This document shows positions 37,627 through 49,512 of a stretch of DNA of 64,000 nucleotides, one piece after another. How positions within the stretch are numbered: position 1 is the stretch's first letter; every line of letters starts with the position of its first letter. The notes under the pieces are model-generated. The model saw only the letters and a list, made by a program, of their open reading frames with translations. It made no database searches and was not told the DNA's origin. Location: positions 700,808 through 764,807 of the forward strand of contig JAKAQO010000001.1 of the NCBI GenBank assembly GCA_021822495.1, in the 5' to 3' direction. The position numbers and the translations under genes are program-made. The stretch is from a bacterium (GTDB lineage: Bacteria; Elusimicrobiota; Elusimicrobia; UBA1565; UBA9628).

Positions 37627-37970
37627 GGATGAGCGGGCGGCGGAGTCGCGGGAGAAAGAGGCGGCGCGGGCATCTGAGCAGCTTCTTGGGGAGGGGTCAA
37701 CTGATCTTCTTCCAAGTATTTTGGTCCCTTGCGCAACCAGGGGGTCACCTCAATGGGAATTTTTCGGATATCATAGGGTTTTGGAAGCTGTTTGAGGAGG
37801 AATGTCACCGTGTAATAGAAGGCGGTCACGCAAACATAGATAATGCCGAGAGTCTTTAGATGCCATTTCGCGTCCGGAAACCAGGCGGGAGGCAAGGACA
37901 TCTCTCGTCCGCATTTCTTGCAGACCTTGGCCTTATCTTTATTGTCGTGATTGCAATTCGGGCATTTCAT
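37623..37970 (-). CDS. Zinc-ribbon membrane protein, function unknown
   Basis: MKCPNCNHDNKDKAKVCKKCGREM zinc ribbon, one TM, Pro-rich tail. Confidence 0.7.
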   Translation of the reverse strand: MKCPNCNHDNKDKAKVCKKCGREMSLPPAWFPDAKWHLKTLGIIYVCVTAFYYTVTFLLKQLPKPYDIRKIPIEVTPWLRKGPKYLEEDQLTPPQEAAQMPAPPLSPATPPPAHP

Positions 37971-38818
37971 CGGTTCCCCCGGAAAATCTTGGGATTTTTC
38001 TTGACGGCCGAGTCAATGGCTTGAATTTGAGAGAGAAACTCCGGCGCGTCTTTTAAAAAAAGCGAATTGGGGCCGTCGGAAAGAGCTTTGGGAGGATTGG
38101 GATGGGTTTCAAAAAAAATTCCGGAAATTCCCACCGCCGCCGCCGCGCGAGACAGCGGGAAAACAAATTCTCTTTGCCCTCCGGTCGCGTGCCCCAAGGC
38201 TCCCGGAAGTTGAACGGAATGAGTCGCGTCATAGACGACCGGGTATCCAAACCCCCGCATGATGTCTAAGGAACGCATATCCACGACCAGATTCCCGTAG
38301 CCGAAGCTCGCGCCTCTTTCCGTGACGATGATTTGCCGGTTGCCGGTAGACTCAATTTTAGCGATTGCGTTTTTAATGTCCCAGGGCGAGATAAATTGGC
38401 CTTTTTTGATATTAACGGGCTTTCCGGTTTTTCCGCAGGCAATGAGGAGATCAGTTTGCCGGCACAAAAAGGCCGGAATTTGGATCATATCCACGTATTG
38501 AGCGGCCATGTCGGCTTGGGCGGATTCGTGAACGTCGGTTAAAATTGGGACCTTCAGTTTTTTCGCGACGCGGCCGAGAATTTTAAGCCCTTTTTCCGCG
38601 CCCGGACCGCGAAAGGAATTAAGGGAACTGCGATTGGCTTTGTCAAAGGAACATTTGAGAACGAACGAGGCCTTGGCTTTCGCAAAAATCTTTTTAAGCT
38701 TCTCTCCGGTTAAGAAGAGAAGCTCTTCCGATTCCAAGGCGCAGGGGCCCGCGATAAAAGACAATGTCCCGCTGTTTTTAAAGACGACATCTTGAACGAC
38801 GACGGTTTTTTCAATCAT
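37967..38818 (-). CDS. kdsA: 3-deoxy-8-phosphooctulonate synthase
   Basis: FIAGPCALESEELL, FDKANRSSLNSFRGPG, PILTDVHESAQ, TERGASFGYGNLVVDMRSL. Confidence 0.97.
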   Translation of the reverse strand: MIEKTVVVQDVVFKNSGTLSFIAGPCALESEELLFLTGEKLKKIFAKAKASFVLKCSFDKANRSSLNSFRGPGAEKGLKILGRVAKKLKVPILTDVHESAQADMAAQYVDMIQIPAFLCRQTDLLIACGKTGKPVNIKKGQFISPWDIKNAIAKIESTGNRQIIVTERGASFGYGNLVVDMRSLDIMRGFGYPVVYDATHSVQLPGALGHATGGQREFVFPLSRAAAAVGISGIFFETHPNPPKALSDGPNSLFLKDAPEFLSQIQAIDSAVKKNPKIFRGNR

Positions 38819-38823
38819 GGTTT

Positions 38824-41188
<2,365 letters not shown>

Positions 41189-41192
<4 letters not shown>

Positions 41193-42193
41193 GGAATCGC
41201 GCTCTCAATTTCTTCGATGGTTGTGGTCGCGGTGCCCAGTTTTCCAACCACGATTCCGGCCGCGTAGTTAGAAATCAAGGCCGCTTGTGTGAGGGAGGCT
41301 CCGCTGGCTAGAGCCAAGGTTAAGGTCGAAATCACCGTGTCTCCGGCGCCGCTGACGTCAAAGACTTCGCGGGCTTGAGCCGGAACATGAACGGTGAGAT
41401 GAGATTTTTGAAAGAGGCTCATTCCTTCCGGCCCCCGCGTGATTAAAGCCGAATCTGAGTTTAAGGTGCGAACCATGTCGCGGCCGAGTTTTTCCAGTTC
41501 CTCTTCGCCGGGCTTTGGGATGCGGCGCATTCCGTTCCAGGCTTCATGGAGGTTCGGGGTCACGCAGGTCACGTTCTTATATCTCTTAAAGTGCTCGATT
41601 TTTGGATCGACAATAACGGGAATTTGATTTCTCCGGGAAAGAGAAATCGCGGTTTTTAGAATTTTTGGAGTTAAGACGCCTTTGCCGTAGTCCGATAAAA
41701 TGACGGCCTCAGCTTTTTTGATCTCGGATTGAATCTGAGATAAAATCTGGGACTCGGTTTTACCTGCGACGGGAGAAATGGATTCCCGATCATAGCGAAC
41801 CACTTGTTGCCTTTCGGCGACGACGCGGCATTTTTGGGAAGTCACCCGGGCCGGGTCTTTGACGATTCCGGTGGTTCCAATTTTTAAAGACGCGAAATGA
41901 GACTGAAGCTCAAAGCCGGATGAATCTTCGCCGATAACGCCAATGACCTCGACTTTTCCCAAAAGAGCGGCCAAATTTGCGGCGACGTTTCCGGCTCCGC
42001 CTGGAACAAAGGATTCTTCCTTAACCTGGACGATGGGCACTGGCGCTTCGGGAGAGAGGCGGTTGACGCTTCCGCGGATATAATGATCGAGCATCAAATC
42101 GCCGATGACCAAAATGCGGCGATCTTTAAATCGTCGGGGAATTTGTTTGAGCTTGCGCCTCTCCTCAATCGAGGGAAACATTTCGGAATTCAT
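41189..42193 (-). CDS. D-glycero-beta-D-manno-heptose-7-phosphate kinase (HldE kinase/RfaE1-type)
   Basis: ILVIGDLMLDHYIRGSVNRLSPEAPVPIV, GGAGNVAANLAALL, VSGAGDTVISTLTLAL; no cytidylyltransferase domain. Confidence 0.92.
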
Positions 42194-42240
42194 TGTATCA
42201 TTTTCCGCTGCTTAAGCGCGTTTAATTTGCGCCGCGAGCC

Positions 42241-43035
42241 CTAATGTTTCCGGTTGTTGTCGTCTTGCGATTGCTGGCGCCGACGGTCGTTGTCGACCGA
42301 GGTCTTATAAGCCGCGATGAGGACAATAAGGCGGGAATCAACCGCTTGCGGGTTGGAAATTGTCACGGTCCAACTGTCTCTGAAAAAATTAAGCCAAGGT
42401 CTTTTCAATTCCGCGATTTTGCGTCCTTGCGTATCTCGAAGCGCGATGTCGGTGGACAAGACTTCGACTTTTTTGGATAAGGCTATCTTCCGGCCGTTGC
42501 CATCGTAAATTAAGTAAAGGTTCGTGATGCCGAGACCCGTGATTGTTTTCAATACCTTCTCTTTAATCGAGCCTATTTTATGCGGGTTCGGGGTTTGGCA
42601 GTCGGTCACATCGATATGGGTTCCCCAGGAGAATAATCGGGCGCGGGCAAGCGCCAAGCAGTTTCCGTTTTCATCCACGTAACGAAACGCTTTCGTAAGA
42701 GAAAAAAACTTTTCCTTAACGCTTCCCATGTTGCCGCTTTCAGAGATAATATCAAAGGTATCCGTCAAAGCGAAAAACCGTTCCTTGATGAAAAAGCGGC
42801 TGGGCAATGTCGGCGCGGGCGTGGTTTGCGCGTCATCAATCTTCGGGGCATCAACTTGAGTTGCGCGCGCGGCCAAAACAACGGCATTTGGAGCGATATT
42901 GTAATCCGACGCCCAGGTCTCCAAATTTTGAAAGGCTGCTCCGCGTTCCGCGCTTACCGCCCATGCTTGGGGCGCGAGGGCGCATAGGGTCAGCAATAGT
43001 GGCAACGCTTTATTTGATAAGTTTTTTATTTTCAT
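42241..43035 (-). CDS. Secreted LURP-one-related (LOR/tubby-like fold) protein
   Basis: Signal peptide MKIKNLSNKALPLLLTLCALAPQAWA then repeated KE(K/R)FF(S/A)LT...D.I..E.GN pattern typical of LOR domains. Confidence 0.65.
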   Translation of the reverse strand: MKIKNLSNKALPLLLTLCALAPQAWAVSAERGAAFQNLETWASDYNIAPNAVVLAARATQVDAPKIDDAQTTPAPTLPSRFFIKERFFALTDTFDIISESGNMGSVKEKFFSLTKAFRYVDENGNCLALARARLFSWGTHIDVTDCQTPNPHKIGSIKEKVLKTITGLGITNLYLIYDGNGRKIALSKKVEVLSTDIALRDTQGRKIAELKRPWLNFFRDSWTVTISNPQAVDSRLIVLIAAYKTSVDNDRRRQQSQDDNNRKH

Positions 43036-43222
43036 TTGAGTTTCGTTTAAGATATAAAAAAGCGAGCTTATCAACATAGGGTCTTTGGACCTAGCGTCCA
43101 TCTAGGCCTTCCAGCCCAGGCGAAAAACCGGAGCCATATGCCTTGCGAGCTCGCGTGGTTCATGGCAAGCCAAATTCGCCAATCCCGCTGCGATTTGAAT
43201 GAGCGTATGTCCGGATATCGTT

Positions 43223-43906
43223 TCATTCACCATTATCTATTCCAAGTTTAAAAGAAATGGCCTGACGGATTTTGACCGCGACGGGCTTGTTCCCAACATA
43301 AGCGGGGGTAAAGCGAAGGAGTTTCGCGGCCTTAATAGCCGCTTGATCGAAGTCTGAGCCTCCGGATTTGACGAGATCAACCTTAATCACGCGTCCAGAT
43401 GCGTCCAAATGAAGATCAAGAACGACGATAGATTCGATGTGTTTGAGGCGCGCTTCCTCGGGATAGAATTTCTTAAGGAGCGCTTGAAGCTGATTGAGAT
43501 TGACTAATTGCGGATACCTTGAAACCTGAAGCCCCGTTCCGCTTGACGTGGGACCCGAACCTTGAGCTTGAGCGGATGATGGCGGCGTTGGAGGATGAGG
43601 AATTTCCGCCGGGGTGGACGGCGCGGGCTTGGGCGCGGGAAGCGGTTTTTGCTGAGGAGAAGGCTTGACCCATTCTTTTTTAGGAGGGGGCGGAGCCGAG
43701 GCATGAGCCGGGCCAGATTTTTTCAAGGGACCCATGGAGACGGTCGAGGTTAGATCGATTTCCATCGTCGGTTTCTCCGAGGGGCTCCAGGAGAGTTTTC
43801 CCAAATTAAACAAAAGGATGTGAAAGAGAAAGGAGAAGGCCAGCATCTTCCAAAGAAGCGTGTCCTCATCCCAAAAATGGGATTTGAATTCGCGCAAGGA
43901 GGACAT
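43223..43906 (-). CDS. TonB-family energy transducer
   Basis: N-terminal TM, Pro-rich middle, C-terminal VVLDLHLDASGRVIKVDLVKSGGSDFDQAAIKAAKLLRFTPAYVGNKPV. Confidence 0.92.
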   Translation of the reverse strand: MSSLREFKSHFWDEDTLLWKMLAFSFLFHILLFNLGKLSWSPSEKPTMEIDLTSTVSMGPLKKSGPAHASAPPPPKKEWVKPSPQQKPLPAPKPAPSTPAEIPHPPTPPSSAQAQGSGPTSSGTGLQVSRYPQLVNLNQLQALLKKFYPEEARLKHIESIVVLDLHLDASGRVIKVDLVKSGGSDFDQAAIKAAKLLRFTPAYVGNKPVAVKIRQAISFKLGIDNGE

Positions 43907-43908
43907 TA

Positions 43909-44310
43909 TTATTTTGGTTCGATTTCGGTCGCGACCTTGGAGATACCGGCGCCCTTGAGGAGATCGAGCAAATGAGCGATGTCTCCCCAGGAAACTTGTT
44001 TGTCCGCCCCTAAAGTGACCTTGACGTTTGGATCGGCATGCGCCATTTGTCCCAAATTGAGCGCCAGCTCTTGGGAAGTGACCTTGACGTTATTGAGACG
44101 CAGGATTTTATCCGCCGAAAGGGTTACGTGTTGGCTGGGAGTAGGAGTTTCCTGAGAATGGGCGACGCGAGGCAAATTCAGATTTAAAGAGCGGTGGGCG
44201 ATGAGGTGGGCAGTGGCCATGAAGATAATTAAAAGCACCAAAACGATGTCAACCAAAGGCGTGACATTGATTCCGGTGATCGACTCTTCGTTTTCGGTAA
44301 TTCCAGCCAT
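43909..44310 (-). CDS. Biopolymer transporter ExbD/TolR
   Basis: INVTPLVDIVLVLLIIFM. Confidence 0.95.
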   Translation of the reverse strand: MAGITENEESITGINVTPLVDIVLVLLIIFMATAHLIAHRSLNLNLPRVAHSQETPTPSQHVTLSADKILRLNNVKVTSQELALNLGQMAHADPNVKVTLGADKQVSWGDIAHLLDLLKGAGISKVATEIEPK

Positions 44311-44325
44311 GAAAAAAATCTTGCG

Positions 44326-44952
44326 TTATGAACCCTTGTCGGCGATGCTGAGAATAAATTGTTTCCCGAATTGATCGGCGTCAAGCAAAATATCCTTGAT
44401 TTTTTTTTGGATGTAGTTGTAAGAAGCGACGCAAGGCAACGCCACCATGATGCCGACCGCGGTCGCAACCAGGGCCTCGGCTAGGCCCGCCATGATGACT
44501 TCCGGGCCTTGACCGGCGGAAGTGGCCAGGCTGTGAAAGGCGTGGATGACCCCCAAGACCGTTCCCAAAAGGCCGATAAAGGGCGCGTTGTTTCCCAGGG
44601 TTCCCAAAATCAAAACCCGCTTTTCAAGGCGGCGTTTTTGGAGAGTGAGCCCGGTTTCCAGGCGTTCATTGAGAATGTCCCGCCCGCGAGAAGCGTGTTC
44701 GACTAAATCCTCGATGACCGGATAGAGAATTGATTCCGGTTTTAAAGCCTCAAGAATCGTCTTTGGCTGTTGGGAATCTAATTTTTGGTCTAATTGCGGG
44801 AGAATTTCCTTTTGATAGCGTTCTTGGCGAAAGATGACGACGATTCTCTCCAAAATGACCCCGGCAGAAAGAACGGAAAATCCCAAAAGCAAATAAATAA
44901 CCCAGCTGCCTCCGGACGCGGCTAAGGACTGCAAAAATTCAAGATGACCCAT
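44326..44952 (-). CDS. MotA/TolQ/ExbB proton channel family protein
   Basis: LGTLGNNAPFIGLLGTVLGVIHAFHSLA...MAGLAEALVATAVGIMVALPCVASYNY. Confidence 0.95.
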   Translation of the reverse strand: MGHLEFLQSLAASGGSWVIYLLLGFSVLSAGVILERIVVIFRQERYQKEILPQLDQKLDSQQPKTILEALKPESILYPVIEDLVEHASRGRDILNERLETGLTLQKRRLEKRVLILGTLGNNAPFIGLLGTVLGVIHAFHSLATSAGQGPEVIMAGLAEALVATAVGIMVALPCVASYNYIQKKIKDILLDADQFGKQFILSIADKGS

Positions 44953-44989
44953 AAATTTTCTCCCTTCAAAATTGTATCAATTGCGGCGA

Positions 44990-47314
44990 TTAACTCCCAA
45001 AGGGAACCGAAACCTTCATGTAAATGTTTCTTCCGGGCTCGACAAAGCCGAACTGCTTGTCGTAAACGCTCATGGAATCGGCATAGGCCTTGTTGGTTAG
45101 ATTGTCGGCGCCGAAATCAAAACTGAGCGGGTTTTGCAAAACCAAAATACGCCAGCCAAAGCTCAACCCAAAGACCGTGTATCCGCCGGTGGGAGTGTCA
45201 ATTTGGTTTCCCGGCGGCCCCGGCTGGTTTTGAGCCAGGACGATGCGGGCATTGGCCCCGAAATAGGGGTGATAAAAATTGCCCCATTTATTTTGGTGAA
45301 GTTTAAAGCCCAACAGGAATCGGTCCGCCGGAACAAAAGGGATGGATTCTCCCGTTGAAATATTTGTAGCCCGGATCGTGTCATACCCTTCTTTGAGCTC
45401 AAGCCATTTGAGCGCGTCTTCATCAAAACGCAGGGTCAGACCTTTGAGAATGGAGTTTCCCTGAGTCGTTTGAAAGACCGGCAGGGTGTTTCCGGTGTAG
45501 ACGTCCGTCGCGGTTTGCCCGGTGGGCTGGGCGTAAATATAATTGTTGATGTTATTGTAGAAGTAATCAAGAGTTGAGCGGAATTTAGAGGAAACCCAAC
45601 GCAGGGAGGCGTCGGAATCCCAGGAGATTTCCGGTTGAAGATTGGGATTTCCGACGGCGAATTGCCCGGTGCCTTCGTGCTCGCCAAAGGCGAAGAGCTC
45701 AAATTCATCCGGATTGCGGTATCCGCGTCCGGTATTGACGGCGAAAGCGAGAGGCTTGAAAATATGCCAAACGCCGCCCAAAGCTCCGGTGAAGGCGTCA
45801 TAATTTCTGGTTTGGGCTTGGATGGAAGAAAGGCCGCTGGCTTGGGCCAAGGCGGCGTTGGCGGTCATATTCTGGGACTGAAAGGCGTCGGCGTTGAGTT
45901 GGTTTTCATCTCCGCGGATTCCGGCCGTGAGTTTAACCGATCCAAAATGCGCTTCTTCGTATCCATATTCTCCGTATTCGTTCCAGTTGGTCGAGGGAAT
46001 TAAAGGGTCGATTCCTGCCGCGAGTTCGTTTTTATTGTCGGAAGTAAATCCAAAGGTTCCCTGGAAGGGGCCGATTTGTTTTTGATGAGCCTTGAGGTTG
46101 ACGGTGTAACTGGTTTCAATCCAATTCGCTTCCAGACTTGGCATGAAATTAGTGGGGGGATTTGAAGAAGGATTACAGTTTGTTTCCTGACAATAACCAT
46201 TATATTCCTCACGGTCCACTCGGTCATAACCCGCCGTCACTTCATAATTAAAAAGTCCCTTGGTCTTAATATCGGCATGGATGTTTCCGTTGTCATGCGT
46301 GAGATCCTGATATTCGTTGTCGGTTTGGGTCGCTGACTCATCCAGCTGCAAATGCTTGGTGAAATGACTGTAATTCATCGTCAAATCTCCCCAATCCTTG
46401 GTGACCCCGAGTTCCCCGGAACCATTGACTTCTTTTGAGGCTGTATTGGCGATGGTTCCATTGGGGGTATAAACATTTCCCGCTTGGTGTTCGCTTAAAT
46501 CGCTTCTCCATCCCCAATCTCCGCTGGCGCCTTGCAACACCACGCCTTCGGCCGCGCTCTGATTGACGGATTCAACATCGGTGACGATCTTTCCAGATAG
46601 AGGTCCGGCGCCCAGGGCCGCGGAAGGAAGCGGAGCTTTGTCAACCGAGATAACGCCTCCCAAGGCGTCAGATCCATACATTAGAGTTGCCGCGCCTCTT
46701 AAAACCTCGATTCGGCTTGCGCTTAAAGTGTCGATTTCAGGCGCGTGTTCTTCTCCCCAGGCCAAAGATTCGCTGCGGACCCCGTCTTGAACGATGACAA
46801 TATCCTCGGAATTAAGTCCGTCGATAGACGGCTTTGAAACGCTGGGGCCGACCGTGATGAGATTGACCCCGGGCTCGTTTTTGATCGCGTCCATTACGTT
46901 TTCGCGCGCTTTTTGTTCCAATTTGTGTCCTTGAAGAACGGTGACGTTGGCCGGGGTCGTGAGAACGGGGCTGGGCGTGGGTTCCGCAGAAATGGTAATC
47001 GGTTGCGCGTCCAAGGCGCTTTCGCTTAGAGTGACTTTAATAGCCACCGGGCTTGGGACAAAAATTGTTTCCGAGTGCTCGGCATATCCCAGGCGGTGAA
47101 AACCCATGGCGTAATTGCCTTTCGGAAGGTCCATGTGAAAGGTTCCAGAAGAGTCGGTCAAGGTTCCTTCTTTAAGGGCCGGAACGGTGACCTGGACATT
47201 GGACAGCGGCTTATTTTCGTCGTTATAGACGACTCCTGAAAACATTTCCGCAAAACTTGACTGGGCGAGACTTGCGAGTAAAAGAGCGGTTAGAATTTTT
47301 ATTTTTGTTCTCAT
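44990..47314 (-). CDS. TonB-dependent receptor with N-terminal carboxypeptidase-regulatory-like domain
   Basis: MFSGVVYNDENKPLSNVQVTV; plug VVQDGVRSESLAWGEEHAPEIDTLSASRIEVLRGAATLMYGSDALGGVISV; GNPNLQPE; C-terminal aromatic strand. Confidence 0.93.
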   Translation of the reverse strand: MRTKIKILTALLLASLAQSSFAEMFSGVVYNDENKPLSNVQVTVPALKEGTLTDSSGTFHMDLPKGNYAMGFHRLGYAEHSETIFVPSPVAIKVTLSESALDAQPITISAEPTPSPVLTTPANVTVLQGHKLEQKARENVMDAIKNEPGVNLITVGPSVSKPSIDGLNSEDIVIVQDGVRSESLAWGEEHAPEIDTLSASRIEVLRGAATLMYGSDALGGVISVDKAPLPSAALGAGPLSGKIVTDVESVNQSAAEGVVLQGASGDWGWRSDLSEHQAGNVYTPNGTIANTASKEVNGSGELGVTKDWGDLTMNYSHFTKHLQLDESATQTDNEYQDLTHDNGNIHADIKTKGLFNYEVTAGYDRVDREEYNGYCQETNCNPSSNPPTNFMPSLEANWIETSYTVNLKAHQKQIGPFQGTFGFTSDNKNELAAGIDPLIPSTNWNEYGEYGYEEAHFGSVKLTAGIRGDENQLNADAFQSQNMTANAALAQASGLSSIQAQTRNYDAFTGALGGVWHIFKPLAFAVNTGRGYRNPDEFELFAFGEHEGTGQFAVGNPNLQPEISWDSDASLRWVSSKFRSTLDYFYNNINNYIYAQPTGQTATDVYTGNTLPVFQTTQGNSILKGLTLRFDEDALKWLELKEGYDTIRATNISTGESIPFVPADRFLLGFKLHQNKWGNFYHPYFGANARIVLAQNQPGPPGNQIDTPTGGYTVFGLSFGWRILVLQNPLSFDFGADNLTNKAYADSMSVYDKQFGFVEPGRNIYMKVSVPFGS

Positions 47315-47383
47315 GTTAACCTGTTTGATCAATACTGATTGCTGAATTTTGGCGCCTAAAAAAGCGCTTAGGGTTAGAAAATG

Positions 47384-47653
47384 TTAGGCGAGAATGAAAG
47401 GCGGCGAGCGGGCCGATAAATCGCGGAGGGAATTAAAAACAGGCGTCTCGGGATTCGTATTCTCGATTATTCTTGCGAGAAACACCGCTGCGGGCTTTGG
47501 GATTGAGTGAAGAGTTGCGCGGGAATGAATTTGGGCCTTGACGAAACAAAGCGGGCAATGCGCGTCGCTTTTCTGAACGTGATGATGAAACGACTCAATT
47601 CCAATGCAGGCGAAAAATCCCAAGGCGAGGATAAGTGAAAGAATTCGTTTCAT
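47384..47653 (-). CDS. DUF2946-like small exported protein with HHH...CPLC motif
   Basis: Signal peptide + ESFHHHVQKSDAHCPLCFVKAQIHSRATLHS; upstream of TonB receptor, same strand. Confidence 0.6.
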   Translation of the reverse strand: MKRILSLILALGFFACIGIESFHHHVQKSDAHCPLCFVKAQIHSRATLHSIPKPAAVFLARIIENTNPETPVFNSLRDLSARSPPFILA

Positions 47654-47934
47654 TTTGATATTAATGCGATGTTAGCATAATCTTAGGCAAACATTGCGCT
47701 GAAGCCGCTTTCTTCTTGGCTGGCTAAATCTAGCATTTTTAAGTTTTATTCGTTGGGAAATATTACATATTTACGGACTACGCCCGAACTTGACGAACTC
47801 ACTCTTCAGGTTCTGGCCTCTTCCGCCGGCTGCGCGATCGCTGCGTCTTAACATCACGGCTGATATGAGCGCGGCTCTTTTCCCGGCGTTGGCCTAATGG
47901 CGATTTTTGCTCATTTAGGTATAATGATGAAAAC

Positions 47935-48008
47935 GGTGCGATACCCAAGTGGTCCAAGGGGACGGTCTGCAAAACCGTTATTCGCGGGTTCGAATCCCGC
48001 TCGCACCT
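47935..48008 (+). tRNA. tRNA-Cys(GCA)
   Basis: GGTGCGATACCCAAGTGGTCCAAGGGGACGGTCTGCAAAACCGTTATTCGCGGGTTCGAATCCCGCTCGCACCT + genome-encoded CCA (48009-48011). Confidence 0.95.
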
Positions 48009-48037
48009 CCAGCTCTTCGTCTCTAACTTAAAAATTT

Positions 48038-48355
48038 TTAATTGTGGGCCAAGAAATCGATTAAAAAAGAAGAAAGCTTCTTTCTGTCAGTGGCGCGGAT
48101 AAAAAAAAGATAATGGGTGAAATAACCGGAGACTTCCCTCTGGTTGGTTAAAACCCTTCCTTCGATTTCAAATTTTTGCCCGCGCATCTCCCAAAAGACA
48201 AGGGCCCGCAAGCCGACTTGAAAAGGGCTCAGACTGCTGACTGAAACTCCTTGAGAAGACAGGCGGGTCAATCTCCCCCAACTCTCCGCGCGGGAAGGGT
48301 CGGACGGAAAAATAAATTTCGCTGGAAGTGCGCGCGGGAGAACGATTTTTTTCAT
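48038..48355 (-). CDS. PilZ-like domain protein (degenerate c-di-GMP motif)
   Basis: GRLTRLSSQGVSVSSLSPFQVGLRALVFWEMRGQKFEIEGRVL...DRKKLSSFLIDFL resembles PilZ; the RxxxR and D/NxSxxG residues are not intact. Confidence 0.45.
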   Translation of the reverse strand: MKKIVLPRALPAKFIFPSDPSRAESWGRLTRLSSQGVSVSSLSPFQVGLRALVFWEMRGQKFEIEGRVLTNQREVSGYFTHYLFFIRATDRKKLSSFLIDFLAHN

Positions 48356-49503
48356 CGGGGTTCCGGCTTTTGATGTTTAAATAGAATGGCTTTGGCTGAA
48401 CCCGGAGGCAGGCTTTGTCCCACGGTCCAAAAATGTTTTCCGTCAAAGCCGAGTCCGGTGGGAACATATTTCCCGTTGGAGTATTCTGGAAGCGGAGTTC
48501 GGGAAATCACTTCATCGGGATGGTTGATGTCATGAAGGAGAATTTCCCGATTGGGAGCGTCCAAGGACCAAAGAGAGTTGTGGGCGAAAACCAATGCGGT
48601 GGCCTGGGCTCCCGGATAAGGATAAGAAGCGACTTTGCTGAGGCGCGAATTGGTCAGGCGTTTGGAGAGTCTTTTGGTGGCTTGGTTATAGGTCCAAAGA
48701 TAAAGTCCGTCAAAGGCGATAGCGGTTGTTTGTGGGACCTGATCATAATGCTCAACCGGAGTGAGATTTAAGTCTTTAAGCCGCCGGACAATTTTTCCCG
48801 AGGCGTCTACCGTCCAGATGGCGTTTGTGGTGACGGCGATTGAAACCGGCATTTCATTGGGAAAGTGAATGACGCGCTTGACGGTCCAGGAATCCGTCAG
48901 GTGCTCATACAAGGATTGGCTGAACCAATCGGCGATCCAGCAATGGCTTCCGTCAAAAGCGATGGCGGAGGGATAAAAATAGGGAAGAACCCAGGAGTTT
49001 TTTTGTGCCAGCCTCTCCGCTTCGAGTGTTTCCTTGTGCCGGTGAATCATCCAGCCGGCGAGGCCGAATGCGAAAAGCGCGAGAAAAAAGAAGGCGTAAA
49101 AATAAAATCCCCGCAAAGACGCCGGAGGAACAAGAGAAAGAGAAGCCGTCGGAAGTTTTCCCGCGCGGTTGAGAGCGGCTCTTAAATGCTCCCGGCTTAG
49201 GGGCAAAGAAAGAACCTCTTCGCACCCTAAGAGCATCAGATGAACGGCGCGGTTGGCGTCTCTGGATTTGAGAACGGCAATCAGCGGATTTGCGGGAAAT
49301 AACGCGATGATTTCGCGTGCGAGGAAATCGAAATCCTTGTCTTCTTCAAGAGCCAAAATCATGCGCGGTTTTTGAGAGCTGATGATTTCCTTAAGCCCCG
49401 AGAGGTCCGGCGTTCCATACGCCAAAACCCCGATTTCTCCCAAGAGAAGAGACATCTCGCGTCTTTTTTCTTCCGAAGCGCAAAGAAGGGCGATGGAAAT
49501 CAT
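48352..49503 (-). CDS. Pseudo-receiver (CheY-like) + TM + beta-propeller protein
   Basis: N-term SIALLCASEEKRREMSLLLGEIG...PLIAVLKSRDANRAVHLMLLGCEEVLSLPLSREHLRAAL; TM FYFYAFFFLALFAFGLAGWMI; repeats AIAFDGSHCWIAD / SIAVTTNAIWTVD / AIAFDGLYLWTYN / ALVFAHNSLWSLD / GLGFDGKHFWTVG. Confidence 0.65.
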   Translation of the reverse strand: MISIALLCASEEKRREMSLLLGEIGVLAYGTPDLSGLKEIISSQKPRMILALEEDKDFDFLAREIIALFPANPLIAVLKSRDANRAVHLMLLGCEEVLSLPLSREHLRAALNRAGKLPTASLSLVPPASLRGFYFYAFFFLALFAFGLAGWMIHRHKETLEAERLAQKNSWVLPYFYPSAIAFDGSHCWIADWFSQSLYEHLTDSWTVKRVIHFPNEMPVSIAVTTNAIWTVDASGKIVRRLKDLNLTPVEHYDQVPQTTAIAFDGLYLWTYNQATKRLSKRLTNSRLSKVASYPYPGAQATALVFAHNSLWSLDAPNREILLHDINHPDEVISRTPLPEYSNGKYVPTGLGFDGKHFWTVGQSLPPGSAKAILFKHQKPEPR

Positions 49504-49512
49504 GGGATTTCT

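Noticed and set aside
47655-47934. 280-bp intergenic region before tRNA-Cys as a possible structured RNA (SRP RNA, cobalamin riboswitch)
   Set aside because: No recognisable conserved motif; only a plausible -10 (TATAAT, 47920-47925) for the tRNA.
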